From contig NZ_CP071860.1 in assembly GCF_023716665.1 (NCBI RefSeq), positions 1 through 64,000 on the forward strand: a stretch of DNA of 64,000 bases, given 5' to 3'. This stretch comes from Vibrio sp. SCSIO 43135. Lineage in GTDB: Bacteria > Pseudomonadota > Gammaproteobacteria > Enterobacterales > Vibrionaceae. How positions within the stretch are numbered: the first letter of the stretch is position 1; each line of letters begins with the position of its first letter. A program made the translations under genes and the position numbers. Positions 1 through 9,105 of the stretch are shown here, one piece after another. A model generated the notes under the pieces. The model saw only the letters and a list, made by a program, of their open reading frames with translations. It had not been told where the DNA came from and searched no databases.

Positions 1-86
1 TAAGGTTTTATGCTCAAGCCCCATTCTATCTGCACTCTTCCGTAATTCAGCGTTCAATTTACATGCTTCCGAGGTTTTCTGTTTCT

Positions 87-227
87 TGATCATTGATCCA
101 GAAAAAGATCATTTACGCCTAGAGGATGTTTGTTTGTAATATAGCCCTAGTTACTCTTGATCATCGTTCCTATATTGGCATATTCACACGGAACAATGAT
201 CATGATAGCTACCTTGATCATTGTTCC
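87..227. other. Origin-proximal GATC repeat cluster (rctA/oriCII-like)
   Basis: Four 13-mers related to TGATCATTGTTCC lie at 87-99, 158-170, 190-202 (inverted) and 215-227. The last two form a perfect inverted repeat with a 12-bp spacer, and six GATC (Dam) sites fall within 88-219. A related AGATCATTTACGC sits at 106-118. In Vibrio the region beside parA2 holds binding sites for the chromosome-II initiator RctB, which carry GATC and need Dam methylation. I infer this is the rctA/origin flank; rctB itself would lie before the window. The rest of 1-600 shows only parS2 and the parA2 promoter. Confidence 0.6.
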
Positions 228-377
228 GTTGTATTAGGAGTTGGTTCACTAAGCTATGAATCGTAGTTTTTGCCATCACTAATTCGCGCGTTATTTAGGC
301 GAGACAGAATTGAAATGACACCTCCCGTAATTTGCAAGCTGTTTATAATCGTTCCGTAAGTTATTTCGCTCTTTTGG

Positions 378-392
378 GTTTACAATGTAAAT
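378..392. other. parS2 centromere site 1
   Basis: GTTTACAATGTAAAT is an exact match to the Vibrio chromosome-II parS2 consensus NTTTACANTGTAAAN, the ParB2 binding site. It lies about 220 bp before parA2, between the GATC repeat cluster and the parAB promoter, where ParB2 binding could both load the partition complex and affect parAB expression. Confidence 0.9.
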
Positions 393-552
393 AAGTAACG
401 CTGTAACATTTTAAAAGTAGGGGTGTTATTGAGGCTAAGTTTTGCTTCTTTAGACGGGTTTTTTAGTAGCACTTTTGTCAGCAATCATTAAATACCAGGT
501 TAATTTTGTATTTAATGTGATAGCTATCTAAAAGTGTTTGTTCACCTTTTTA

Positions 553-580
553 TTGTTTTGCTTTGATATTGCTGTACAAT
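553..580 (+). promoter_or_regulatory. Probable parA2 promoter
   Basis: TTGTTT at 553-558 and TACAAT at 575-580 are spaced by 16 bp and lie about 30 bp before the parA2 start. Inference from sequence only. Confidence 0.4.
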
Positions 581-612
581 CTGTCGTTAGACCCTAATAA
601 CGGAATTTGGCA

Positions 613-1830
613 ATGAAAAGAGAACAAACGATAGAAAATCTCTACCAGCTCGCTGAACAAACGCAGCAAGTACAAGCTGACCGTATTGAAATTGTTTTGG
701 AAGAGCGCAGTGACGAGCATTTCCCTCCAATGTCTAAAGCATTGATGGAAACGCGTTCTGGATTAACACGCCGTAAGTTAGATGATGCTATCAACAAGCT
801 TGAAGAAGCTGGGCATCAGTTTACTAAGAACAACGCCAATCATTACTCCATTTCGCTTCAAGAAGCACACATGCTGATGGATGCAGCTGGTGTCGATAAA
901 TTCCACCAGCGCAAGAAAAATGGCGACAATAAACCGTGGATCATCAACGTACAGAACCAAAAGGGTGGCACTGGTAAGTCGATGACTGCTGTGCACTTAG
1001 CGGCTTGTTTAGCACTAAATTTAGATAAGCGTTACCGTATTTGTCTTATCGACTTAGACCCTCAAGGGTCACTACGTTTGTTCTTAAACCCACAAATCAG
1101 TATTTCTGAGCACGAGAATATTTACTCTGCAGTGGATGTTATGCTTGATAACGTGCCAGAGGGGGTAGAAGTTGATAAAGAGTTCTTGAACAAGAACGTA
1201 TTACTACCAACGCAGTATCCCAACCTGAAAACGGTGTCGGCGTTCCCTGAAGACGCTATGTTTAACGCAGAGGCTTGGCAGCATCTTTCGCAAAACCAGT
1301 CTTTGGATATTGTTAAGCTATTAAAAGAAAAGCTCATCGACAAGATTTCTGATGAGTTCGACATCATTATGATCGATACTGGCCCTCACGTTGACCCTCT
1401 GGTTTGGAATGCAATGTACGCTTCAAACGCGTTACTCATCCCTTGTGCCGCTAAGCGTCTAGACTGGGCTTCAACCGTAAACTTCTTCCAACACCTGCCA
1501 ACGGTGTATGAGATGTTCCCTGAAGACTGGAAAGGCTTAGAGTTTGTTCGCCTGATGCCGACTATGTTTGAAGACGACAACAAGAAGCAGGTTTCTGTTC
1601 TCACCGAAATGAACTACTTATTAGGCGACCAAGTGATGATGGCGACGATTCCACGCAGTCGCGCATTTGAAACGTGTGCGGATACGTACAGCACCGTATT
1701 TGACCTAACAGTAAGTGACTTTGAAGGTGGCAAGAAAACATTAGCGACCGCACAAGACGCGGTACAAAAAAGTGCACTTGAGCTGGAACGAGTGCTTCAC
1801 AGTAACTGGTCTTCACTCAATCAGGGGTAA
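613..1830 (+). CDS. parA2: Chromosome II partition ATPase ParA2
   Basis: A 405-residue P-loop ATPase that, with ParB2 bound at parS2, segregates the second chromosome. It has an N-terminal winged-helix-like region (about residues 1-100) as in the long P1-type ParA proteins, then the deviant Walker A KGGTGKS and the Walker A' and B strands (LIDLDPQGS, IIMIDTGPH). I chose the ATG at 613 over an in-frame TTG at 607; no strong Shine-Dalgarno sequence is visible for either. parB2 follows after 7 bp, so the two form an operon. Identity is supported by the parS2 sites around it. Confidence 0.95.
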   Translation: MKREQTIENLYQLAEQTQQVQADRIEIVLEERSDEHFPPMSKALMETRSGLTRRKLDDAINKLEEAGHQFTKNNANHYSISLQEAHMLMDAAGVDKFHQRKKNGDNKPWIINVQNQKGGTGKSMTAVHLAACLALNLDKRYRICLIDLDPQGSLRLFLNPQISISEHENIYSAVDVMLDNVPEGVEVDKEFLNKNVLLPTQYPNLKTVSAFPEDAMFNAEAWQHLSQNQSLDIVKLLKEKLIDKISDEFDIIMIDTGPHVDPLVWNAMYASNALLIPCAAKRLDWASTVNFFQHLPTVYEMFPEDWKGLEFVRLMPTMFEDDNKKQVSVLTEMNYLLGDQVMMATIPRSRAFETCADTYSTVFDLTVSDFEGGKKTLATAQDAVQKSALELERVLHSNWSSLNQG

Positions 1831-1837
1831 GTAGAAA

Positions 1838-2809
1838 ATGGCAATTAAAACATCTGATCTCAACGCAAAACTATTTGGCAAAGCCAATAAGCGCCGTGCG
1901 ACTACTCCTCAAGAAGCGCAAACCGCTGCTAAAGAACAGGCTCAAGTAATTGAGTTGTCTGTGGCGGGTGAAGACATGGTGTCTTTCGAGTTAGTACGTA
2001 TTCCGGCAAATGAAGTCGCGACGAAAACCGTTGTGTTTGCTGATAATGCTCGTGAACAGTCATTTTTGAATGAGCACGCACTGTCTGATGTCCTGACCAC
2101 ATTACGTGAGCGTGGCCAGCAGTACCCAGCAGTAGGGCGTAAGGGCAAAGACGGCAAAATTGAAGTGCTAGATGGTAGCCGTCGTCGTATGTCTTGTATT
2201 CTGGCCGAGAAAGAGTTTCTTATCTATGTTGCCGAAGACATTAACTCAGAACATGCTAAGTTCCTCTCCGACGTAGCCAACGCGCACAAGCCCTTGTCTT
2301 TGTATGAAAAGGGCAAAGAAATGCAAGCTAAGCTGGAAAGCGGTGAAGCGGAAGACCAAAAAGCGTTAGCAAAAATTTTCCAGTGCAGTGAAGCGTTAGT
2401 TAGTGGTGCACTTAAAGCTGCGTCATTGCCTCTAGAGTTGCTACAAGCTTACCCTAATGTGGGTGACTTAGGTCGTCCGACAATCGTTAAGCTGCATAAG
2501 CAATACAGCGAGTTATCGTCTGAGCACCAAGTGAAATTACTGGAAATGTGTGCTTCTAACGAAGGCTTTGTATGGCAGCGCAGTCAAGCTCAAGGTGTTG
2601 CACGTTTAACCAAGGAAGTATCGGAAACGATTGAAAATTGGATTCTAGAACTTTCACCTCCTAAAAAAGCCATCAACAATAAAGTAGACCTAGTAAAAGG
2701 CCGCGCAAGTTACACTCGTAAAGGCGCTAACTTGGCGCTCAATCTTAAAAAAGTGGATGATGAAACCATGCAAGACATCCTAAACTTTATTGAGAAGAAG
2801 CTCGGCTAG
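1838..2809 (+). CDS. parB2: Chromosome II partition protein ParB2
   Basis: A 323-residue ParB/Spo0J-family CTP-dependent DNA clamp. The N-terminal ParB domain contains the box with LDGSRRRMS (near residues 110-120), followed by a helix-turn-helix region around KALAKIFQCSEALVSGALK (residues 170-190) and a C-terminal dimerisation segment. It should bind the TTTACANTGTAAA sites in this window and stimulate ParA2. It begins 7 bp after parA2 and ends just before a strong terminator, so the operon is only parA2-parB2. Confidence 0.95.
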   Translation: MAIKTSDLNAKLFGKANKRRATTPQEAQTAAKEQAQVIELSVAGEDMVSFELVRIPANEVATKTVVFADNAREQSFLNEHALSDVLTTLRERGQQYPAVGRKGKDGKIEVLDGSRRRMSCILAEKEFLIYVAEDINSEHAKFLSDVANAHKPLSLYEKGKEMQAKLESGEAEDQKALAKIFQCSEALVSGALKAASLPLELLQAYPNVGDLGRPTIVKLHKQYSELSSEHQVKLLEMCASNEGFVWQRSQAQGVARLTKEVSETIENWILELSPPKKAINNKVDLVKGRASYTRKGANLALNLKKVDDETMQDILNFIEKKLG

Positions 2810-2836
2810 TCCCAGCGTTTCCTTGTTCTTATCGAC

Positions 2837-2863
2837 AAAAGCCGCGCAAAGCGGCTTTTTTTG
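2837..2863 (+). terminator. Rho-independent terminator after parB2
   Basis: AAAAGCCGC, a 5-nt loop and GCGGCTTTTTTT form a GC-rich hairpin followed by a U-run, 28 bp after the parB2 stop. Confidence 0.85.
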
Positions 2864-2909
2864 TCTCTTATGATAAGATGGCGTTATTCCAACTGATGCT
2901 TCTTCTTGT

Positions 2910-4949
2910 ATGGCTACTCTTACGCATTTCCTGACCCAATTGATTCTACAGGCAAAAAAACAGCGTCATCGCTATGGCATTGCATTGTCTGGCAATTACG
3001 AAGATTGCACGCAAGTTATCGATACGATTTTTTCCCAGTACGATGAACCTGTCTGCTTTCAAGTTGGTGGCCAAGCTGATTCTAAGTTGAGACACGTGGC
3101 GTACAACAAAGGCCAGAGGTTACTTGGTGACGAATGTCAGTTGTTGGTGTGCGATTTATCAACCGGCTTTGATGCTAATAGCTTTAGCGCTGCATTAGGT
3201 ACCTTAGTAGGTGGTGGGTTGTTACTGGTTATAGGTAAAGAAAACCAGCTAAATGAGCATGCGCGAGCTTGGTTGGACAAGGGATTACATCAGCTTATCC
3301 AGTTAGAGGCTTCCGGCTCTAGCATTCCCAGTATGCCTGTTCGGGTAGAGAGCAAAGCAGTCGGCCATCAACCTTATGAGCAGCAGCAACTCGCAATAGA
3401 GAAGATCTGCCGTGTAGTAGAAGGGCACCGCAAACGTCCTCTGGTTATGACCGCAGATCGCGGAAGAGGAAAGAGCAGTGCTCTGGGTATCGCAGCTGCG
3501 CAGCTGATGCAAAAACGGGATATTAATATTGTTGTTACCGCTCCTCACGCATCTTCTATAACACCTGTTTTGCAACATGCCGAGCTGGGCTTACCGCAAG
3601 CTGTGATAGAAAAAGGAACAGTTCGCTACGCTAACTCGACGCTAAGATTTATCGCGCCAGATGAGTTATTGCGTGAGAAGATTGAGTGTGATGCGCTGTT
3701 GGTTGATGAAGCTGCAGCGATTCCTCTGCCTATGTTGCAAGCGATGGTTGCTAGGTATCACCGTTGTGTGTTTTCCAGCACAATACATGGCTATGAGGGC
3801 TCTGGGCGTGGTTTTAGTTTGAAGTTTATCGAGTGGCTGAAAGAGCAGCGCCCTGGTATGCAGACTTGCCACATAGAGCAGCCTATCCGCTGGCAAGGCG
3901 GCGACCCGCTAGAGAGCTGGCATTATCAAACATTTCTCCTAGATGCTGAACTTCCTGTATTGGACGTGGAACAGCTCGACACAGGCATGACTAAGCTGGT
4001 CAAATTAGATAAAACGGATTTGGTCGAAGACCCGCAAAAGTTTGGCCAATACTTTGCGCTATTGGTGAATGCGCATTATCAAACCTCTCCCAATGATTTG
4101 TTTCTAGCTCTGCAGGATGATGCCATTTCTGTTTATGCCGCGTACTGTCATGAGGCTTGTGTGGGGTGCATGCTCGTTGTTGAGGAAGGGGGCTTAGACG
4201 ACGAATTGGTGAAGGATATTCAGCTTGGCTTGCGTCGTCCGAAAGGACAATTAGTTTCTGCGGGTATTGCCAATCATCTTGGTATCACGCAAGCAGCCAC
4301 TCAAACCAGCCTACGTATTATGCGTATTGCGGTTCACCCACAGCTTCAACAGCGAGGGATCGGCAGCATGATGCTGACAAGTCTTGCTGAACAAAGTAGC
4401 GCGAGTTTCCTCAGTACCAGTTTTGGGGCGACGCCTGATTTGCTTTCATTTTGGTCTAATAACGGGTTTGTTGCGGTGAAAGTAGGATCGAGCCGTGACC
4501 AAGCGAGTGGAAGCTATTCGGTGATAATGGTTTCCGAACCTCAGCAACAATGGCAGCAACAAGCGCATCTGTTATTTAGCGCTAGCCTAGATTACCAGTT
4601 CACTGATTCACTCAACCAAATGGAACCACCGATGGTGAAGGCGTTGCTAGCTTCACGAAAGCTGACTCCTGAATTTACCTTGTCGATGTCCCTTATCACG
4701 CAGTATGTAAAAGGTGGTGCAAGCTATGAGAGTGTTGCCTTTCTGATAAAACAGTTACTGTTGTCACTTGATAAGACGAAGCTTTCACCTGTTAGTGATT
4801 TGATTATCGCTAAAGTGCTACAACAAAAAACTTGGGCTAGCTGTGTTGGCGAGTTCGAGTTGATTGGTCGCAAGCAATGTGAACAAAGGCTAAAGCAAGA
4901 CTTAGCTGAAATCGTGCAGAATTTACACTGTAAACCCACTTCTCTCTGA
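2910..4949 (+). CDS. tmcA: tRNA(Met) cytidine acetyltransferase TmcA
   Basis: A 679-residue enzyme that makes N4-acetylcytidine at the wobble base of elongator tRNA-Met using acetyl-CoA and ATP. Family architecture is complete: an N-terminal domain, an RNA-helicase-like module with Walker A (RGRGKSSALG, near residue 185) and Walker B (LLVDEAAAIP, near residue 265), a conserved QPIRW motif, and a GNAT acetyltransferase with RIAVHPQLQQRGIG (near residue 475). Length matches the E. coli protein (671). The start has little Shine-Dalgarno. The last codons contain a perfect parS2 site, so the coding sequence here also serves as a centromere element. Confidence 0.93.
   Translation: MATLTHFLTQLILQAKKQRHRYGIALSGNYEDCTQVIDTIFSQYDEPVCFQVGGQADSKLRHVAYNKGQRLLGDECQLLVCDLSTGFDANSFSAALGTLVGGGLLLVIGKENQLNEHARAWLDKGLHQLIQLEASGSSIPSMPVRVESKAVGHQPYEQQQLAIEKICRVVEGHRKRPLVMTADRGRGKSSALGIAAAQLMQKRDINIVVTAPHASSITPVLQHAELGLPQAVIEKGTVRYANSTLRFIAPDELLREKIECDALLVDEAAAIPLPMLQAMVARYHRCVFSSTIHGYEGSGRGFSLKFIEWLKEQRPGMQTCHIEQPIRWQGGDPLESWHYQTFLLDAELPVLDVEQLDTGMTKLVKLDKTDLVEDPQKFGQYFALLVNAHYQTSPNDLFLALQDDAISVYAAYCHEACVGCMLVVEEGGLDDELVKDIQLGLRRPKGQLVSAGIANHLGITQAATQTSLRIMRIAVHPQLQQRGIGSMMLTSLAEQSSASFLSTSFGATPDLLSFWSNNGFVAVKVGSSRDQASGSYSVIMVSEPQQQWQQQAHLLFSASLDYQFTDSLNQMEPPMVKALLASRKLTPEFTLSMSLITQYVKGGASYESVAFLIKQLLLSLDKTKLSPVSDLIIAKVLQQKTWASCVGEFELIGRKQCEQRLKQDLAEIVQNLHCKPTSL
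4921..4935. other. parS2 site 2, inside the end of tmcA
   Basis: TTTACACTGTAAA at 4922-4934 matches parS2 perfectly and falls in the last few codons of tmcA. Confidence 0.88.
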
Positions 4950-4964
4950 ACTGTGCCAGTTACA

Positions 4965-4979
4965 ATTTACAGTGTAAAG
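4965..4979. other. parS2 site 3
   Basis: TTTACAGTGTAAA at 4966-4978 matches parS2 perfectly. It starts 44 bp after site 2, so the two flank the tmcA stop codon. Confidence 0.88.
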
Positions 4980-5016
4980 TTCGTTAGTGAACCAACTCCC
5001 ATAGTACAAAATCATG

Positions 5017-5059
5017 AAAAAGTCCTATTTATTTCTAATAAAAATGTAGGACTTTTTTG
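5017..5059 (+). terminator. Terminator after tmcA
   Basis: An 11-bp inverted repeat, AAAAAGTCCTA and TAGGACTTTTT, with a 20-nt A/T-rich loop, followed by T residues. It separates tmcA from the chemosensory operon. The remaining 200 bp up to the first gene of that operon show no clear promoter. Confidence 0.7.
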
Positions 5060-5260
5060 TGTATCTCGATTCCTATCTTAAGTCATTAAAAGATAAAGAA
5101 AATACAGCGTGAATAGAGTTTAACCCTTTGTTGTCGTAGGGGGAAACCTCTACTTGTATTTGCGTATTTGCTAATCCTTTCTAAACTCAAAAATGACGTC
5201 AGATCACAAAAATACTAATTAAGACAATTTACTAATAACAACAATGAATTGGGTAATAGT

Positions 5261-5536
5261 ATGGACTGCTTGCTAGGTGAGTCACTAGAAATTTCTACCG
5301 TAATGGATGCAAAGGTTCAATACGAAGAATGGCTTAAACAACCTTCACCTTTGAATATCGATGCCTCTCAAGTTGGCCGCGTGGACGCTGCCGGTTTGCA
5401 GCTTTTAGCGTCACTGTTTGTCAGTGCTCGCAACACCAATTTAGACATTACCCTCAATAGCGCTTCAGACGTTTTGCAAGAAGGTATCGGCCTACTTGCA
5501 TTACAACACGTGTTTGAACCCCACAGGGAAGAGTAA
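5261..5536 (+). CDS. STAS-domain protein without the phospho-serine
   Basis: A 91-residue single STAS domain, first gene of the chemosensory operon and 11 bp before cheY. STAS proteins are usually anti-sigma-factor antagonists controlled by serine or threonine phosphorylation in a DSxGL motif. Here the motif reads VDAAGLQLL, so the phosphorylated residue is alanine. It may be a constitutively unphosphorylated partner or a structural adaptor. A second STAS protein near the operon end keeps the serine. The ATG at 5261 was chosen; an in-frame TTG at 5249 is less likely. Confidence 0.8.
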   Translation: MDCLLGESLEISTVMDAKVQYEEWLKQPSPLNIDASQVGRVDAAGLQLLASLFVSARNTNLDITLNSASDVLQEGIGLLALQHVFEPHREE

Positions 5537-5547
5537 GGAAACTAAAT

Positions 5548-5907
5548 ATGACAAAGATTTTAGCCGTAGACGATTCGATCTCTATTCGTCAGATGGTCAG
5601 TCATACGCTCAAAGATGCTGGCTACGAAGTTGAAACTGCGAATGATGGCAGTGATGCGCTGAAAAAGGCTCAGGTCACCAAATTCGATGTTGTGATATCG
5701 GACGTTAATATGCCGATCATGGGCGGTTTTGACTTGGTTAGGGCTATTCGTGGTAAGCCTCAATATAAATTTATCCCTATCTTGATGCTGACAACGGAAA
5801 CCAGCACAGAGAAGAAACAAGAGGGGAAATCGGCAGGCGCAACAGGGTGGTTGGTTAAGCCGTTTAATCCAGAGACGCTTCTTAAAACGCTGAAGCGTGT
5901 TATCTAA
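5548..5907 (+). CDS. cheY: CheY-like single-domain response regulator
   Basis: A 119-residue receiver domain with the acidic pair DD (residues 8-9), phospho-acceptor Asp52 (VISDVNMP), Thr near 82 and the conserved lysine in VKPF. It should take phosphate from the CheA encoded just downstream. The whole protein is the receiver, as in CheY. In Vibrio cholerae the equivalent cluster III is not required for swimming chemotaxis, so the output need not be the flagellar motor. A shared transcript with the STAS gene is likely (11-bp gap). Confidence 0.92.
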   Translation: MTKILAVDDSISIRQMVSHTLKDAGYEVETANDGSDALKKAQVTKFDVVISDVNMPIMGGFDLVRAIRGKPQYKFIPILMLTTETSTEKKQEGKSAGATGWLVKPFNPETLLKTLKRVI

Positions 5908-5955
5908 AAACGGCCAATAAGAAAATAATAACAACGTCAAACGGCAGGGAAGAGT

Positions 5956-8073
5956 ATGGCTTTAGATATGGAGCAACTTCGTAAGATGTTTTACGAAGAG
6001 TGTCGTGAAAATCTTGAAGTGCTCGAAGATGTATTACTTAACATAGACCCGAACAGTGTTGAAAAAGAAACCATCAACACTATCTTTCGTGCGGCTCACT
6101 CAATTAAAGGAGGAGCCGCAACCTTTAATCTTTTCGATATTAGTGAATTCACCCATTCCGTCGAGGCTTACCTCGATTTGGTTCGTAACGACGAGAAAAC
6201 CCTCACCAAAGAAAGCGTTGACATACTTCTTAAAAGTGGCGATTGCATCGCGAGTATGTTGGCTGGCCATGAAAGTGGCACTGACGTTGATGAAGACCTT
6301 AAACAGACAGTTAGCCTTCAGCTTCAAGGCCTATTAGGTGACGAGCAGGAAGATATCCCATCAAGTGATGTCGCCTGCGAAGACTTACCAGGTTTTGATA
6401 GCGCCTCTGCCTCTTCTGAATGGAAAGTCACATTCACCCCCCATCAAGAGATGTTTTTCAGCGGTAATGACCCGTTAAGAATTCTGCGTGAAATTGTAGA
6501 GCTTGATGAAGCGTGTGTGATTGAAGCGAACCTAGACAAACTGCCCGAAGTAGGGGAGATGGAATCAGAGTTGTGCTATCTGAGCTGGAAAATGACTCTG
6601 AGTGGTGACGTCACCAAGCACGATATTGTCGAAGTGTTCGAGTGGGTTGAAGATGAATGTGATTTATCAATTGAATCTGTGCTACTTGATTCTGCGCCAG
6701 TGGAACAAGCTGAAGCAGTAAATGAACAGCCATTAGAGGAAGTTGCAGATCAAGCCCCTATTTCTGCTGAGCCTCAAGCTGAGCAAACTCCACCAGCGGT
6801 ATCTGCGCCTGCACCAACCGCCACCGACTCAAATAAAGCGGTCGCAAAAAGCAACAAGCCGGAATCCAGTGTCAGTTCGATCCGTGTTGATATCGACAAA
6901 GTCGATAGCCTGATCAATTTGGTGGGTGAGTTGGTGATCACTCAATCCATGCTCAATGAGATTGGCAATGACTTCACCATAGATAAACTCGAAAAGCTCA
7001 AAGCGGGGCTCGATCAACTTCTACAGAACAGCCGCGATTTGCAAGAGAACGTACTCAATATTCGTATGCTGCCAATGAGTTTTGCATTCAGCCGTTTCCC
7101 AAGGCTAGTACGTGATCTGTCCAGCCGACTTGATAAGCAAGTAGACCTTCAAATCCAAGGTGAAAATACCGAACTGGATAAAACCGTTCTAGAACGAATA
7201 GTCGATCCATTGGTTCACTTGGTAAGAAACGGGATTGACCATGGCATTGAAATTCCCCAAGAGCGATTAGAAGCGGGAAAACCTGAAATGGGTGTCATTG
7301 CGCTGAATGCTTACCATCAAGGTGGTTCGATTGTTATTGAAATCAAAGATGACGGTGCTGGCATTGATTGCGACAAACTTTGGCATAAAGCCCTAGAGAA
7401 AAATGTACTTCCCGCAGATGCTAAGCGCGAAGAAATGACTGACAAGCAAGTCATTAACCTGATTTTTGCCCCGGGCTTTTCGACGGCGGATGAAGTGTCT
7501 GATATTTCAGGCCGTGGCGTCGGTATGGATGTCGTTAAACGAAATATCGAAGAGTTGGGGGGACATATTGAAGTGGACTCCAAACTGGGTGAGGGCAGCC
7601 ACTTTACGATTAGCCTACCGCTGACGCTAGCGATTCTGGATGGCCAGTTGGTGAAAGTCGCGGGTGAGGTGTACATCATTCCACTTCTCACCATTATCGA
7701 ATCCATTCAAATCGACCCAGAGTGTATTAAGTATGCCTCTGGAGGCACGGAGCTTTACCGCCTCCGTGAAGAAAACATCCCAATTCTTCGTCTACAAGAA
7801 GAGCTTGAAATGGGAGAAAGCGGCTCACTCAATAATCGAATTTTGTGCTTTGTAGAAGCGGCAGGAACGCGTGTTGGTTTGTTGCTAGATGAACTGCTCG
7901 ATCAACAACAAGTCGTGATTAAAAGCCTTGAGTCAAATTACAGCAAAGTTCTGGGGATCTCTGGCGCAACCATCTTAGGAGACGGCTCTGTTTCGTTGAT
8001 CTTAGATGTTCAGGGGCTCATCACTGGTTATTTGCGTAAGAATACTGATTCGGGCAAAGGCATCGCAGCTTAG
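5956..8073 (+). CDS. cheA: Chemosensory histidine kinase CheA
   Basis: A 705-residue CheA. Domains in order: Hpt (P1) with phospho-acceptor His48 in FRAAHSIKGGAATF; a variable region to about 280 including an acidic/Pro-Ala-rich linker; dimerisation P3 (VDSLINLVGELVITQS, near 315-330); the HATPase P4 with N box HLVRNGIDHGIE and G boxes DDGAGID and GRGVGMDVV; and a C-terminal CheW-like P5. It should autophosphorylate under control of the two receptors in the operon and pass phosphate to CheY, CheB and perhaps the REC domain of the distal phosphatase-kinase. Confidence 0.95.
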   Translation: MALDMEQLRKMFYEECRENLEVLEDVLLNIDPNSVEKETINTIFRAAHSIKGGAATFNLFDISEFTHSVEAYLDLVRNDEKTLTKESVDILLKSGDCIASMLAGHESGTDVDEDLKQTVSLQLQGLLGDEQEDIPSSDVACEDLPGFDSASASSEWKVTFTPHQEMFFSGNDPLRILREIVELDEACVIEANLDKLPEVGEMESELCYLSWKMTLSGDVTKHDIVEVFEWVEDECDLSIESVLLDSAPVEQAEAVNEQPLEEVADQAPISAEPQAEQTPPAVSAPAPTATDSNKAVAKSNKPESSVSSIRVDIDKVDSLINLVGELVITQSMLNEIGNDFTIDKLEKLKAGLDQLLQNSRDLQENVLNIRMLPMSFAFSRFPRLVRDLSSRLDKQVDLQIQGENTELDKTVLERIVDPLVHLVRNGIDHGIEIPQERLEAGKPEMGVIALNAYHQGGSIVIEIKDDGAGIDCDKLWHKALEKNVLPADAKREEMTDKQVINLIFAPGFSTADEVSDISGRGVGMDVVKRNIEELGGHIEVDSKLGEGSHFTISLPLTLAILDGQLVKVAGEVYIIPLLTIIESIQIDPECIKYASGGTELYRLREENIPILRLQEELEMGESGSLNNRILCFVEAAGTRVGLLLDELLDQQQVVIKSLESNYSKVLGISGATILGDGSVSLILDVQGLITGYLRKNTDSGKGIAA

Positions 8074-8082
8074 GGAGTGAAT

Positions 8083-8628
8083 ATGGAAAGTCAAACCACT
8101 CAAAATGATGTAGCCAGCGAGAGCGTTGCTCCTCCGGCTTCCACTGCGCAAGGCTTAGCCAGCACTTCAGAAGATGCTAATGAAAATGCCGATTTTTTAA
8201 GTTTCTGTTTGGCCAACGAGCTGTATGGCGTAGAGATCAAAGATGTTGAAGAAATCCGCGTGTGGGAAAGGCCGACGCCTATTCCCCGCTCTCCTGATTA
8301 CGTAAAGGGCGTGATCAACTTGCGTGGCATGGTTGTGCCTGTGGTCGATCTGCGTTTGCGTTTCGGGATTGGCAGCAACGACTACTTACCGACCACAGTA
8401 GTGTTAGTGCTGCGCAGTTACGTTGAAGAAAGTGAACGCTTAATGGGCTTGGTGGTGGATGCTGTGAGTGATGTTGTCGGTCAAGGTAGCAGTGAACTCT
8501 ACCCTGCGATAGGAGACTCAGCTGTTAGTGGCTATTTACAAGGACTTCTTAATGTAGGCGACCAAGTGATGTCTCTTTTTGATACCGAAGAGCTGCTCAA
8601 TATCGATAAGATTCTCAAGGTGGGGTGA
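8083..8628 (+). CDS. cheW: CheW coupling protein, first copy
   Basis: A 181-residue CheW with a low-complexity N-terminal extension of about 35 residues before the CheW domain (FCLANELYGVEIKDVEEIR; VKGVINLRGMVVPVVDLR). It links receptors to CheA. The ATG at 8083 is preceded by TAGGGAGTGA, a good ribosome binding site; the GTG at 8077 lies inside that site. Its end overlaps the region that translates the next CheW. Confidence 0.93.
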   Translation: MESQTTQNDVASESVAPPASTAQGLASTSEDANENADFLSFCLANELYGVEIKDVEEIRVWERPTPIPRSPDYVKGVINLRGMVVPVVDLRLRFGIGSNDYLPTTVVLVLRSYVEESERLMGLVVDAVSDVVGQGSSELYPAIGDSAVSGYLQGLLNVGDQVMSLFDTEELLNIDKILKVG

Positions 8629-8630
8629 GC

Positions 8631-9095
8631 ATGGTTAAGCAAGAATTTTTAAGTTTTGTACTGGAAAAAGAAGAGTATGCCGTTCCTATTTTAGATGTAC
8701 GTGAAGTACGCGGCTGGAGCGATGTGAGAGTAGTGCCTAACTCCCCAGATTACATGAAGGGGGTGTTAGAGATTCGTGGAGAGTATGTACCTATCGTCGA
8801 CTTGAGAATGCGCTTTAACTTAGCGCCAGCGCAAATCAATGCCACTACGGTGGTGATTGTCCTTAACGACGAAGAAAAGCATCCACTTGGAATTATTGTT
8901 GATGGAGTGTCGGAAGTGTATGACTTGTCGCCAGATGAGATCAAACCCGCCCCTGATATCTCTGTCACTGTGGACGATAGCTATATCAAAGGGATCGCCT
9001 CTGTGGCGAGTGGCCATTTGATTCTAATTAACTTAGAGGCTCTGTTTGATGTAGATGAGCTAAATAAAACGTCAGTAGAAGAAGCGTTAATTTAA
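8631..9095 (+). CDS. cheW: CheW coupling protein, second copy
   Basis: A 154-residue minimal CheW (FVLEKEEYAVPILDVREVRGW; MKGVLEIRGEYVPIVDLRMRF). It follows the first cheW with 2 bp between them and uses the GGGGTGAGC across the previous stop as its ribosome binding site, suggesting coupled translation. The two copies are clearly diverged, so each may favour one of the two receptors in this operon. That division is inference. Confidence 0.93.
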   Translation: MVKQEFLSFVLEKEEYAVPILDVREVRGWSDVRVVPNSPDYMKGVLEIRGEYVPIVDLRMRFNLAPAQINATTVVIVLNDEEKHPLGIIVDGVSEVYDLSPDEIKPAPDISVTVDDSYIKGIASVASGHLILINLEALFDVDELNKTSVEEALI

Positions 9096-9105
9096 GAGGT
9101 GACTC

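Noticed and set aside
1..93. Minus-strand open frame from ATG at 93 to the window edge (31 codons)
   Set aside because: It starts inside a GATC repeat, has no ribosome site, and the rctA region is known to contain frames that are not translated. It cannot be judged without sequence before the window.
5074..5082. CTATCTTAA, similar to an RpoS -10
   Set aside because: Short and weak; no supporting -35 or mapped start, and it is about 180 bp from the first gene.
5560..5940. Long antisense frames over cheY, cheA, aer2, cheB and other genes
   Set aside because: They lie opposite genes with complete conserved domains and have no ribosome sites; they are shadows of codon bias.
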